64,000 bases of DNA, taken from the NCBI GenBank assembly GCA_037179385.1, contig CM074179.1:32927903-32991902 (forward strand), in the 5' to 3' direction. The DNA is from Holothuria scabra. Its lineage: Eukaryota > Echinodermata > Holothuroidea > Aspidochirotida > Holothuriidae. The first letter of the stretch is position 1, and the number at the start of each line of letters is the position of its first letter. Shown here one piece after another: positions 25,201 to 34,517 of the stretch. The notes under the pieces were generated by a model. That model was given only the letters and a program-made list of their open reading frames with translations, made no database searches and was not told where the DNA came from. The position numbers and the translations under genes are program-made.

Positions 25201-27425
25201 GCAAAAATGCATTAAGGTTTCGATGATGCATTAAGGTTTCGATGATACATAAATGTTCCGTTTCAAAGAGTGCCATCATGCACCATTATCTTCTCATTCA
25301 AATGTTATACTAGCATGTTCAAAAAATAATTTTGTCATTCCAGATGACCTTTTGACCTCCACAAAAGCCATACATAGGTAGAATGACAAACAACAGACAG
25401 ACAAATGGACAAACAGCTATCTTGAGAGATCACATTTAAAAAGGTTTCCAGGCTTTGACCCCTGGGGACCCCAGATGACCTTTCATCTCTGCCGAAAACT
25501 ATGGGGACCATCTTCTGACCACAATGCATCCACATACCTAAATATGAAATCTATCCAAGTTTCATATCTTGAGATACTGCATAAGCAGGATTTTCCCACT
25601 TGGACCAGCAGTGACCCCAGATGACCTTTGACCTCCACCAAAAACATTAGGTACCAGTTCCTGACCATAAGGCATCCAAATACCGAATATGAAATCTATC
25701 AAAGCTTCCTAACTTGAGATATAGTGTTAACGACATTTTCAGACTTTGACCCCGGTGACCCCAGATGACCTTACACCTATGCCAAAAACAAAAGGGACCA
25801 TCTACTGACTATAACGCATCCACACACCAAATATGAAATCTATCCAAGCTTCCTATCTTGAGATATCCTGTTAACAAGGTTTTCAGGCTTTGACCCCTGG
25901 TGACCGCAGGTGACCTTTGACCTACCCCAAAAACGATAGGGACCATCTACTGACTATAGAGTATCCACATTTTAAATATGAATTCTATCCAAGCTTCCTA
26001 TCTTGAGATATTGTGTTAACAATGTTTTCAGACTTTGACCCCTGGTGACCGCAGGTGATCTTTGACCACCAAAAACAATAGGGTTCTTCCTCTCAATATG
26101 GCACATCTATGTACCAAGTTTGAAAACTGCCAGACATTCCTATCTTGAGATATCATGTTAACAAGCAAAGTGTCACAAACACACACACATACACACGCAC
26201 ACACACACATACATACATACATACACACGCACGCCATCATGATTGCATTGGTTTCTCTTATCATCGAAACCAAAAATTGCCCAAAGGTGCCAAGGTGGCA
26301 CCCATCAGATTATTGAAGTCTCTTGTTGCATATATACGCAATTTGACACTCACCCTGTGGTTCTAATTGACTAGAGAGAAAGACTTTCAAATCAAGTGGA
26401 AAATTCTCCCACAAGTGTAGCTACTGTAGGCCATAGTGGTGGTGAGGAGGTCTACTATCACTTCTTCAATATTAACAAAACAAAGATGGTTATTAGAGCA
26501 ATTTTCCGTGCTGGTTATAGGCCAATCTGTAAGATGGCTGCCTTTTCAAAATGCCAAGGGAGAACAATGTGATGTTACTGAAAGGATTAAATACTGTACC
26601 TTGCAAAATGGTATTACATACCTTTCCTGTTGTTCTGTGGAAGAGTATGGTATGGAATAAACTGAGGACGACCTCTTCAACCTGTTTGCTCTCAACAGTC
26701 TAGAGGAAAGAAAAAAACATAGTTTAATTAAAAAGAATCAATACACAGAAAAATTAGGATTAATTAAGATTTGAATTGGAATTGACAAAGTAGCAGGTTA
26801 TATTTGGCAACATTAAAGTTAAAGGCCCAGTTGTCTCACCCCAAACAGTACCAGCGGCCCATTCCACAAAGAGTTACGCATGATCTTAAGTATGATTTAC
26901 TGTTGGCTTAAGTATAGGGAATCAAACTTAAGATTGTGTGTAACTCTTTGTGGAATGGCACCCAGTTCTCCTAACCTTCTTACTGAAGCCCCTCCCACAA
27001 TTGTCTGAAATTCATCCTCATCCAGATACAAACTTAGTTTATTGCTTCAAGGTGAGTATAGAAAAACTCAATTTGTATAATCAAAACACTCTCAGTACCA
27101 TTCATGCTGTGTAATATAAGCTTTGGTACTCTGCATTGTTTGAATAAGCTGTCAATCAAAGAGCAGAGCCAATGTCTGACAGTGTCTGACAATTTATGAT
27201 AATTGCTGGAAAATGAGTAAGGACAGTAAGGACAGGACACATTATGTTTGGGGTGAGACATTTTTTGTTGGTTCCCATTCTTTAAAAAAGCCACAATACA
27301 GTGGTGAATATTTTTGGAAAAGGCACTGAAAAAATTGGTAGTTCAAAATTATTAGGTAAAGGTACTGGATTAACTCTAAAATAACATGTACTTACCAATT
27401 CAAATACTTGGGATCTAGCATTCAT
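13157..27425 (-). CDS. ATG101: ATG101, autophagy-initiation complex subunit; eight exons, complete CDS
   Basis: Read from 27425 down to 13157: exons 27396-27425, 26622-26699, 23698-23781, 21411-21518, 20448-20562, 17308-17354, 15143-15262 and 13157-13240. Phases join to 221 codons plus TGA, close to the 218 residues of human ATG101. The whole protein is one HORMA fold. Matches to the family run end to end: [75 protein letters not shown] and RDTLAL at the C-terminus. The WF finger (Trp113-Pro-Phe115), which recruits downstream autophagy factors in human ATG101, is present. Known role: it binds and stabilises ATG13 in the ULK1 complex at phagophore initiation. The start is the only ATG in exon 1 and matches the family start. 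Most introns carry transposable elements. RP2 lies downstream on the same strand. Confidence 0.97.
13560..13799. repeat. Degenerate minisatellite in ATG101 intron 7
   Basis: Repeated words of the type TTCTACCAGTACACATATGG and GTATAGACT recur near 13563, 13600, 13650, 13735 and 13765, and resume near 13985 beyond an inserted MITE. Units are ~50-60 bp and strongly diverged. Confidence 0.55.
13800..13971. mobile_element. 172-bp hAT-type MITE with perfect 8-bp TSD
   Basis: The terminal inverted repeats are CATAGGCATACAAGG on the left and the complement of CATAGGCGTACAGGG on the right. They are flanked by CCTGCATG on both sides (13792-13799 and 13972-13979). It sits inside the degenerate minisatellite of ATG101 intron 7. 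There is no coding capacity. Confidence 0.8.
14091..14322. mobile_element. 232-bp Harbinger-like MITE with 3-bp TSD
   Basis: The ends AGGTGCATTCGACTTAGCGG and, in reverse complement, AGGTGCGTTCGATTTAGAGG form inverted repeats, flanked by AAT on both sides. A 3-bp duplication and GGTGC-type ends fit PIF/Harbinger-type MITEs. Further inner complementarity (CTGGCTCAGCCAG against CTGGTTGAGCCAG) lets the two halves fold. Confidence 0.7.
15143..15262 (-). CDS. ATG101: ATG101 coding exon 7
   Basis: Encodes 40 codons beginning [20 protein letters not shown] and ending PDVQPFLFK. The acceptor follows a poly-T tract (TTTTAG); the donor is the weaker GTCTGT. Confidence 0.95.
15804..16293. mobile_element. 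490-bp hAT-type element with 8-bp TSD, ATG101 intron 6
   Basis: The terminal repeat is CAGGCTTGGGG at both ends, followed by subterminal GTAATC/GATTAC words repeated on both strands (15839-15892 and 16205-16283). It is flanked by ACACGAAC (15796-15803) and ACACAAAC (16294-16301), one mismatch. No transposase frame is present. Confidence 0.82.
17308..17354 (-). CDS. ATG101: ATG101 coding exon 6 (47 bp micro-exon)
   Basis: Completes a Glu codon and encodes [15 protein letters not shown]. The acceptor is ACCAG and the donor GTTAGT. Without it the frame between exons 5 and 7 would break. Confidence 0.94.
18248..20181. mobile_element. 1.93-kb non-autonomous hAT element, ATG101 intron 5
   Basis: It starts TAGGGCTGTGACGGTTAATC and ends with the complement of TAGGGCTGTGCATTTTCGGT. 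Subterminal CGGTTAA words occur at both ends. It is flanked by GTTAGATG (18240-18247) and GTAAGATG (20182-20189), an 8-bp duplication with one mismatch. The TAGGGCTGTG terminus is typical of hAT elements. The interior has open frames up to 148 codons, but none shows BED-finger or hAT-dimerisation features. Confidence 0.85.
20448..20562 (-). CDS. ATG101: ATG101 coding exon 5, with the WF finger
   Basis: Encodes [20 protein letters not shown] followed by [18 protein letters not shown], with one base of the next codon. It contains the Trp-Pro-Phe finger. The acceptor is CTGTAG and the donor GTATTT. Confidence 0.96.
20932..21195. repeat. Decayed interspersed repeat, hAT-like left end, ATG101 intron 4
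   Basis: It begins CAGGGTTCGTACACATTCAA and continues with ACTTCATGACTCTTTCATGG and CCAGGACC blocks, later mirrored by CCAGGGCCTGTAA. The CAGGGTTCGTACA start is common among hAT-derived repeats of aquatic animals. The right terminus and the TSD are not clear. Confidence 0.45.
21411..21518 (-). CDS. ATG101: ATG101 coding exon 4
   Basis: Encodes 36 codons beginning [20 protein letters not shown] and ending AGLQSGQ. The acceptor is CCACAG and the donor GTAAGT. This is the least conserved exon, as in the family. Confidence 0.93.
21617..22523. mobile_element. 907-bp TTAA-flanked TIR element, ATG101 intron 3
   Basis: Flanked by TTAA on both sides (21613-21616 and 22524-22527). The inverted ends are AGCAGCTTATGCTGTTTGAT and the complement of AGCAGCTTATGCTGTTATTT. 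The TTAA duplication points to piggyBac-type transposition. No transposase frame is recognised. Confidence 0.82.
22846..23258. mobile_element. 413-bp hAT-type element with perfect 8-bp TSD, ATG101 intron 3
   Basis: The ends are AAGGGTTG and the complement of TAGGGTTG, flanked by ATGCTAAG on both sides (22838-22845 and 23259-23266). Subterminal GGTAC/GTACC and GATAC words repeat at both ends. Confidence 0.82.
23462..23665 (-). repeat. tRNA-derived SINE, copy 1 (minus strand)
   Basis: On the minus strand a tRNA-like head (GGTGATTAGAGCTTCAAACT ... GGAGTCC) resembles an A box and a B box. The body follows: ATACCAAAGAAGTCC, TTTAAAAGTG, GTGCTCAGCATAAGCAATGG and GGTAGGAAAAGC. The body is shared with the copy at 36,409-36,600. 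No clear poly(A) or TSD is left. Confidence 0.6.
23698..23781 (-). CDS. ATG101: ATG101 coding exon 3
   Basis: Encodes 28 codons, [20 protein letters not shown] then CDFVDLTY. The acceptor is TTTCAG and the donor GTAAGT. Confidence 0.95.
24042..24751 (+). repeat. Satellite-cored element, copy B, ATG101 intron 2
   Basis: Same head (AACCAGAATGCAAAA) and tail (GCATAGGTTTCTCTTATCAT) as copy A. About three 145-bp monomers lie between, measured between TGACCTTTGACC blocks at 24258, 24403 and 24548. A (CA)n tract follows at about 24672-24712. Confidence 0.82.
25192..26271 (+). repeat. Satellite-cored element, copy C, ATG101 intron 2
   Basis: Same head and tail as copies A and B, with a longer core. 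The GGTTTCGATGAT(A/G)CAT motif of the head is tandemly doubled (25217-25250). The (CA)n/(CATA)n tract lies at about 26177-26230. Two such elements in the same orientation share one intron. Confidence 0.82.
26622..26699 (-). CDS. ATG101: ATG101 coding exon 2
   Basis: Encodes 26 codons beginning [18 protein letters not shown] and ending HRTTGK. The acceptor is CTCTAG and the donor GTATGT. Confidence 0.95.
26823..27281 (+). mobile_element. TTAA-flanked MITE, family T, copy 2, with a nested MITE, ATG101 intron 1
   Basis: Flanked by TTAA at 26819-26822 and 27282-27285. It starts AGGCCCAGTTGTCTCACCCC and carries the family-T interior (CCCCTCCCACAATTGTCTGA, ACACTCTCAGTACCATTCAT). The right end is altered after TTTGGGGTGAGACA. 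It is interrupted by a 108-bp element. Confidence 0.78.
26854..26961. mobile_element. 108-bp palindromic MITE nested in family T copy 2
   Basis: The ends CCATTCCACAAAGAGTTACG and the complement of CCATTCCACAAAGAGTTACA make an almost complete hairpin with CTTAAG-rich inner arms. It is flanked by CCA on both sides. The sibling copies read straight through this point (CAGTACCAATT...), so they act as empty sites. Confidence 0.8.
27396..27425 (-). CDS. ATG101: ATG101 coding exon 1
   Basis: Encodes [10 protein letters not shown], ten codons, then donor GTAAGT. The family N-terminus (MNCRSEVLEV in human) sets the start. Confidence 0.93.
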
Positions 27426-28600
27426 CTTGCTCTTCTCACAGGGATAACACAAGGTGACTTGATTCTTTGTAAAAGTGAAGAAAAAGAATAAAGCTTAAAC
27501 AAATTAAAATATGGAACTCATAAATGAAATCTCAAGAAGGCTTGGTACAGTAAACCCCTTCGCGATGCATGGTTTTGCTGCAAAACCATAGCACTGAGCA
27601 GCATTCTGGCACAGCTAATAATAAATCTATGGTGTGTAATTGTGTTTTGGACATGGGACAGGCGTTAAGAGAAGACAGTTAACACATACAGTACATGCAT
27701 CATCTTGCTGCATAGGGAGACCAAAAATAAGGCTTCAGCCCTACCTCTACAGCAGATTAAAATGCATAGTTTTACAACAAAAAGGCATTTTAAACAATGC
27801 TATTGCAACTTACCACAGCTATGATTCTGTGTTATTATAAGGTTGGAGTAGGAAAGAATGATGTCACCAAATTTTCATGTACACTCAAATTTTGGAACGT
27901 GTTGTAAGTGCAACATTGGTTCGTTTAAATGCCCATGATTTGTAGGATGTGTACATGTTCCTGGCCACAGAAAAAAATCGCAGAACTGGCCTTTTGGTAA
28001 GACACACCCACTGACAGGCAAATTGGGGTTGTTTTAAAGCAACAGTCACACAGGGGTTATGGCCTGCTCCTCAGCTGGCTACGTATGTATACTGTGCACT
28101 AGCGAAAGTACAGTACAGTACTTCAAAAGATTTTGCCCATCAAAAGAGGCTGAGCTTGTGACGTACAGTAAATAAAAGCACCTCATTCAATGTGTGTTTT
28201 TATGGCTACAGTAGGATCCATGCAAGACTGTAAAATTAACGTATATAGTATATTGCCAATGTGTACATGCCATTAAGGCTGTGGCACTGAAAATATCAAA
28301 TAAAAAAGTATGTAAAACCATTCCAATTTTTACAAAAATTGGACCAGTAATTTTCATAATATAAATGGAGTTTAGTTCTCCATAATCCAACCAATTATCT
28401 CCAAATGGCCATACATACAGTATATCATAACATATAACATAAGGTCAAAGGGCAAAGGAGGGCTATAAGGCCCCATAAGATGCCCTGTAATCCAAAACCC
28501 CAGGAAAACAAAATGCAAACCACCAACACCTAAGGGGCCCAAAGAGATTAGTTTCTTCTTCTCAGTTAAGCACAATAGTACACCATGTATGCGCTGTGCA
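27426..28600. other. ATG101 upstream flank / probable promoter
   Basis: Holds the ATG101 5'UTR and promoter by position. A minus-strand acceptor-like tract (27440) hints at a separate 5'UTR exon, but this is unproven. A short hairpin, CATGGTTTTGCTGCAAAACC, lies near 27570. I recognise no coding segment. Confidence 0.35.
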
Positions 28601-28625
28601 GTCAGTCAAGCCCTCAGTGAATTGA

Positions 28626-29236
28626 TGATAAAGTCCAAGGGGTTAGGGTGACAACTTACTCCCTCGATAAGGCTGCTAGGAAGGCCATTCCAATCCCGGA
28701 TTGTGTTTGGGATAAAACTGTATTTAAAGCAATTTGTCCTTGCAATGGGGGGGGGGGGGGGGGGCAGTAGTGCATATTACAAATTATATGGGTTGGTTTA
28801 CAAAGACCAGACAAAGGGATATTTGAATGATCTACACCTTTAGCTAAGATTTGAAGCCTACAATGCCTACAGCAATCGGATAGAGTCCCAAGACCAAGAT
28901 CTTTCAAAAGGGTAGAAACAATTTCACGGGTGCACTCATTGGCCATACCCCAAAGAGATCTTCTTTGTACTCCCTCTAGTTTATCTTGAAGTGACGCCTG
29001 ATTTCGATCCCAACGGAACAAGCATACTCTAACAAAGGCCTAAGAAAGCCTTTGTAGGCTGCCAATTTAACTTCCTTAGAACAAAAAGAGAGGTTCCGAC
29101 GTAATAGACCTAGGACCTTGTTTCCTTTATTACAAACAGACTGAATGTGATTACCCCAGTTGAGATTTTTAGTAATGGTCACCCCCCAATACTTAATAGA
29201 GTCCACCCTCGTCAGATTAGCCCCATGGAGAGTATA
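28626..29236 (-). pseudogene. LINE (CR1/Jockey-like) reverse transcriptase C-terminal part, frameshifted
   Basis: Read on the minus strand, this has the post-palm thumb region (KYWGVTITKNLNWGNHIQ, VLGLLRRNLSFCSKEVK, FLRPLLEYA) and the tail (LEGVQRRSLWGM; then KYSFIPNTIRDWNGLP in another frame). A run of about 18 G/C at 28747-28764 and a break near 28,980 shift the frame. It is continuous with 39,995-40,440 once the 10.76-kb insertion is removed. The family is a non-LTR retrotransposon of the CR1/L2/Jockey group by these motifs. It is inactive. Confidence 0.85.
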
Positions 29237-30032
29237 CAGTACCGTTCCGTCCGTTTTGACAGACGAGTTTGCGACGGACGAGTGCGACATTTAACCGTCC
29301 ACAGGCAACGATTTCTCGACGAGTTTGAGAACAATGGCAAAGTGGAACAGTCCAACCTGTCTATGGCAAGCTAAATGTTCAATAATTCGAAAAACTGAGT
29401 TTTTCGCCGATAAACTCGGTTTTTCGATCGAAAAACCGAGTTTATCGCGAAAAACTCTGTTTATCGACCGAAAAACACAGTTTTTCGATAAACTCTGTTT
29501 ATCGAGCGAAAAACACAGTTTTTCGATAAACACGGTTTTTCGATAAACTCTGTTTATCGACCGAAAAACTCTGTTTTTCGAAAAACTCTGTTTATCGACC
29601 GAAAACAACTGTTTTTCGAAAAACTCTGTTTATCGAGCGAAAAACACAGTTTTTCGATAAACACGGTTTTTCGATAAACTCTGTTTATCGACCGAAAAAC
29701 TCTGTTTTTCGAAAAACTCTGTTTATCGACCGAAAAACACTGTTTTTCGAAAAACTCTGTTTATCGAGCGAAAAACACAGTTTTTCGATAAACACGGTTT
29801 TTCGATAAACTCTGTTTATCGACCGAAAAACTCTGTTTTTCGAAAAACTCTGTTTATCGACCGAAAAACTGAGTTTTTCGATAAACACGGTTTTTCGATA
29901 AAACTCTGTTTATCGACCTAAAACACAGTTTTTCGAAAACTCTGTTTATCAACCACGTGTTTGAAAAACTCAGTTTATCAATCACGTGTTTCCCGCCAAT
30001 ATTTGGAACGCAAAAAGGGCAAATATTGTCGA

Positions 30033-32524
30033 AAACATCGGTTTCGTGATTTGTATTTATGATTGCTAAAGTAGGACCGGCAGCCTTTTCAGTTGTGACG
30101 ATGGGTTTTAAAGTAGTAGCAATGTGGCAGCGGAAAGTATTCGTTTATTACCGTATTACCGCCTGCCCAGGGGCGCCCCAAGGATGGGGGAGTGGGAGTG
30201 CTGGAGATTTTTCCCGACTAATAGGGCTGAACTCTAGACAGGAATGACACGAATGCCTTTGTCAAGAAAGATCAGCTCATAAGCAGCGGCGTAGCCAGGA
30301 CTTCTCTCCCGGGACGGTGGCACACAGTACGTTATGTGATCACTGGCCCGAGGAGGGGTGTGGGAAAGGGATACCCCTTTGAAAATTTTTTTGACAAATT
30401 AGGTGTCCTTGTAAGCAATCTGGGGCTACATATGCTACCTTTTGAAGTAAAATTTGCGATCGAAATTTTACGTATTTTAATTACTAAAAGAAAATTAGAC
30501 ATCAGCGAGGGGGGGGGGGGACATGGCCTGGTGGCCCCCAAATGCGCTAATGCTCATAACCCTCGTTTGAAGGTAATCTTTAGCAAAAACAAAGTACACC
30601 ATGAAAGTTTTAAAAATAACAGGTGGGCAAATGAAGCATAAAACGAAAAAAGAAACTCATCTGGAAACGCATTTTAACGCGTGGCACTCCGGTCAAGTTT
30701 ACCTCAGAGTAACCGTTTTCCTTTGTCTGCTACAACAGTAAGGTTGACTTCGGCATGGAAGTAGCACTCCTGTTCAACTTCGACTTCTTTGTACATACCA
30801 AATTCTTTAATATTTGGAGTGAAGTCGTGGGGGGGGGGGGATTTAGGGTCGTCGCAGTTTAGTAAGGTGAGTGTTAAGTAAGGTGGCAGTGTACAGCTGT
30901 CGTCAACCCAAAAGCAACTCATCTTTTAATGAATTGGCCACTAAAGAAGCCTTTGCAAATCAGGCGACGGCCCAATGTGCTCGCCCTTTGTGTGACTAAT
31001 AAACAGTAGATGACATTTTGAATATAGGCTACCCACCTCGGCAATGTGTTTGCGGGTATGGTTAAAGTGTACCTTATTAAAAAATTAGAACAATATATAT
31101 TTTAGAGACTTCAAAATAAATCCCATTGACACAACTCTCATCTTCATAGCTTATTCCATTGCTAACATAAGTAGGTTTTCCAGGGGCGTAGCCAGGATTT
31201 CAAAAGTTGTAGGCACGAAAATAATTATGAAATATTTGTACGGGCTCACGGAACGGAATAGATATTGGGGGGTGGGGGTCTGAGTGCCAGGAAGCTAAGC
31301 GGAGCTCCGCCATCGGTTGGCGCGCAGCGCAGAAGAAAACTTTTGTCGTTACAAGCCCTCCAGATGGCTGCATGTACCCAGCCTTGAAATATGGATCTCT
31401 TTTCTGCACTTGGCAAATATGCGGGGGGTTGTCTGAAGATAGCTTTAGCCTACTCACTTTTCTCATTGGGGTTCTGAGCCCCCAAACCTCAGGTTTCGTC
31501 ATCACTGTATATGTATGCACAGTGCAACCCCGCTTTCAAGGACACTCATCTAGGAGGCCACCTTGTAAAGTCCCCAAACAAAAACGTAATGTTGTTGATT
31601 CACTTATCAGGACAACCCCGCTTAATTGGCAGAACACTTTATCAGGCCCCTTGGGTGTCCTTTAAAGCGGGGTTCTGTATGTCACTATATCAATGCGGTG
31701 TCTTAATCAGTCACATGGTGAAGCACGATGGATCCCCCTCCCTTAGACCCCTCTCACTGATGCCAATTTTATTCTTTAGTTCCTAAAAATACGCAAATAT
31801 TTTAACACAAATTATACTTCAAAATGTATAATAAATAGCACCAGATAGGACACCTTATTTTTCAGAAATTTTCAAAGCCCCTCCCCTTATACCCCCACCC
31901 CGGGTCGGTGATCGCGCAATGTACTGCATGGCCCCCTAGACCCTCCGAAACTTCGGGACCAACCTTTATGCTCGGCATTCTTTCGACAAGCAAAGCGTCG
32001 GTTCTGGTCAGCCTAGGGTTGCTGGATCTTTAACGAGAGCTACAGTGGCGTACAGGGGAGTGGGCCATGTTCCTCTCACGGATGCCAATTGTTTCTGTAG
32101 TTCTAACAATACATAAATATTTTAACACAATATTTACTTCCAAACTGTACCATATGTAGCACCAGATTGCATACAAGGACACCTAATTTTTTCCAATCTT
32201 TTTCAAGGGGAGGGGGCAGCCCCTCTCCTTTGACCCCTCCTCGGACCGGCTATCACGCAACATACTGCATGGCCCTCTCCCTTCAGAGAAATCCTGGTAT
32301 GGCACTGCTTGCCATAGTATGTATGGCGCATGGAACTGTTATCGTGCAGACACTTTTAGCTGACGGTAAAACATGAAACAGAGTGTCCATGGACGCAGAC
32401 AAACTGGGCAGATGGTAATAATAATCCGCTGCCAGAGGGTTACTACTTCAAACCCCATCTTCACTACCAAAAGCTGCCGTTACTACTTAAGAAGGCATAG
32501 ATACAAATCACCCCGTAACCGCTG
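30033..32524. other. Interior of the foldback element: repeat fragments, no gene recognised
   Basis: It contains two same-strand starts of the type GGCGTAGCCAGGA (30291 and 31185), poly-G tracts (30511-30521 and 30830-30840), the subterminal motif AAGCGGAGCTCCGCCATCGG (31297) shared with the 49-kb repeat family, and a short TIR element (31524-31678). No open frame has recognisable features. Confidence 0.5.
31524..31678. mobile_element. ~155-bp mariner-like MITE
   Basis: The ends CAGTGCAACCCCGCTTTCAA (31521 onward) and the complement of CAGAACCCCGCTTTAAAGG form inverted repeats. A second inner pair (AAGGACACTC/GGGTGTCCTT) matches. The right flank is TA; the left flank is not clearly TA. Confidence 0.5.
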
Positions 32525-34054
32525 TCGACAATATTTGCCCTTTTGCGTTCCATACACTGACCGGAAGCACGTAATTGATAAACGTAGTTTATCAAACACG
32601 TGATTGATAAACTGAGTTTATCGTAAGACCGTGTTTATCGAAAAACTGTGTTTTCGGTCGATAAACAGAGTTTTTCGAAAAACTGTGTTTTTCGGTCGAT
32701 AAACAGAGTTTTTCGAAAAACAGAGTTTTTCGTCGATAAACTGAGTTTATCGAAAAAATCAGGTTTATCGAAAAACTGTGTTTTTCGCTCGATAAACACT
32801 GTTTATCGAAAACTCTGTTTTTCGGTCGATAAACAGAGTTTTTCGAAAAACTAAGTTTTTCGCCGATAAACTGAGTTTATCGAAAAATCGTGTTTATCGA
32901 AAAACTGTGTTTTTCTCGATAAACACTGTTTATCGAAAAACTCTGTTTTTCGGTCGATAAACAGAGTTTTTCGAAAAACAGAGTTTTTCGCCGATAAACT
33001 GAGTTTATCGAAAACAGGTTTATCGAAAAACTGTGTTTTTCGCCTGATAAACAATGTTTATCGAAAAACTGTGTTTTTCGGTCGATAAACAGAGTTTTTC
33101 GCGATAAACTCAGTTTTTCGATCGAAAAACCGAGTTTATCGGCGAAAAACTCAGTTTATCGAATTATTACACATTTAGCTTGCCATACCTGTCCTCCAAA
33201 AATCAATACTGCGACGGGAAACCGTCCTATAATCCCCCTATTGTTTGCTGCGACGGCTGCGACGGGAAACCGTCCTATAATCCCTCTTTTGTTAACTTAC
33301 TCAGGGGAAGTCCATGTGTAAGAACTGAGAGGTTTATCTCTCATATAAATTTGCACATTTTTAGGGCTGCGAACCTCTCATACATTTGCACATTTTCAGC
33401 GCCGCATCGTTACGAACTGGACACAGGTACTGTAGTACATGTAACAGACCTATCAAACGTTTAACTCCTGTTCGATTGTGCGGCGTTACCCCGCGTGTTC
33501 ATGATTTCCACGCTATCAAAAGCCGTACAAAAATTTGACCACAAAATTGTAATGGAAATTCAAAAAAATATTCGCACGTCTTCAGTCAGTTTTCACCGAA
33601 ATCATTGAAAAACCCACTTAAAAATATAACGGTCGTTTCATATTTCTTAAAGGAAAAAATACCGTAGGCCCTAGTTCATTGCGTGGCAGCACGCCGATAT
33701 CCCACTACTGAACCAGGTAGTTGCACCTCCCCCTGCCCTGACTCTGAAACAAACACGGCCTCTATGAACCTCCTGCGCGGACCAACTCGCTTTTCGGGGG
33801 GGGGGGGGAGGTAAGGGTCGGATAACATCACGGAAACGTCTGCATTGCCAATTAACATCAGCAAAAAACGGAGGATTGCCCAGCATTTGCTCACGGGTTT
33901 ATTGGAAGAATGATAAAGTTTTAACAACAAAACTTTTTGCGTGATGCTCTGTTTATATCTCTGTCCGTTTCTAAATTGCCGGCGAATGCGACTTTTATAT
34001 GCCTAAGAAATTAAATATAAAAACACCATCATGAGATCCAACTGAAAAATATTC

Positions 34055-34517
34055 ACACCTGGCATAAAAATTATGAGATCTAAAAAAATCCGTTTGAAAT
34101 CATGAATGATAATCTCGGGCCTTTCTTAAAATACTGCAAAGTGTACCGACTGGGTAATGTCAGACAGTGTACCGCCTACTTTTCCTAACCTAATGTCATC
34201 CCTTCCGCAAAATAAAATCAAAGAGCAACGAAGCAGAGGAGTCATGAAATACAAAAATATAGTTTGTTTGTGTTTGAAATGTACGTTGAACATAATCCCC
34301 CGTAGTTTTTACCCTTTTTGGGAATAATAGGACTACAGCGGTACAGGCTAATGAATATCAGGTAACCTACTGCCGCTAATACGTTCACAACCGGCATAAA
34401 ATTATGTAGGCCTGTCGTAAAAAATCGTGATGATGATGACTTCAGGCCTTTCATAAAATATTGCAAAGTTCACTGACTGGGCAATGTCAGACAGTTTACC
34501 GCCTACTTTCCCTAAAC
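34055..34517. repeat. Direct repeat, two ~136-bp copies about 327 bp apart
   Basis: Copies near 34055-34190 and 34382-34517 share TTCACA(C/A)C(T/C)GGCATAAAA, CGGGCCTTTC or CAGGCCTTTC, ATA(C/T)TGCAAAGT, GACTGGG(T/C)AATGTCAGAC and TTACCGCCTAC. They are diverged by scattered substitutions. Confidence 0.65.

Larger units (their letters stand above)
29362..33187. mobile_element. 3.83-kb foldback element with arms made of palindrome arrays
   Basis: Inverted arms of ~670 bp (29362-30032) and ~663 bp (32525-33187) start TATGGCAAGCTAAATGT and are flanked by CCTGTC on both sides (29356-29361 and 33188-33193). Most of each arm is an array of the half-words CGAAAAAC, CGATAAAC, GTTTTTCG and GTTTATCG joined by 2-4-base spacers. 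Each arm can therefore fold many times within itself and also pair with the other arm. Inner arm ends share GGAACGCAAAA and GGGCAAATATTGTCGA. Sea urchin TU elements and Drosophila FB are known foldback analogues; membership in either is not claimed. Confidence 0.88.

Noticed and set aside
29291..29888. Open frames in the foldback arms giving repetitive SFSKNRVFRSINRV-type peptides
   Set aside because: They arise on both strands and several frames from the palindromic array itself; there is no sign of selection for protein.
29380..29990. Regularly spaced short repeats that look like a CRISPR array
   Set aside because: The spacers are 2-4 bases and not unique, the genome is eukaryotic, and the array is mirrored at 32,525-33,187 as an element arm.
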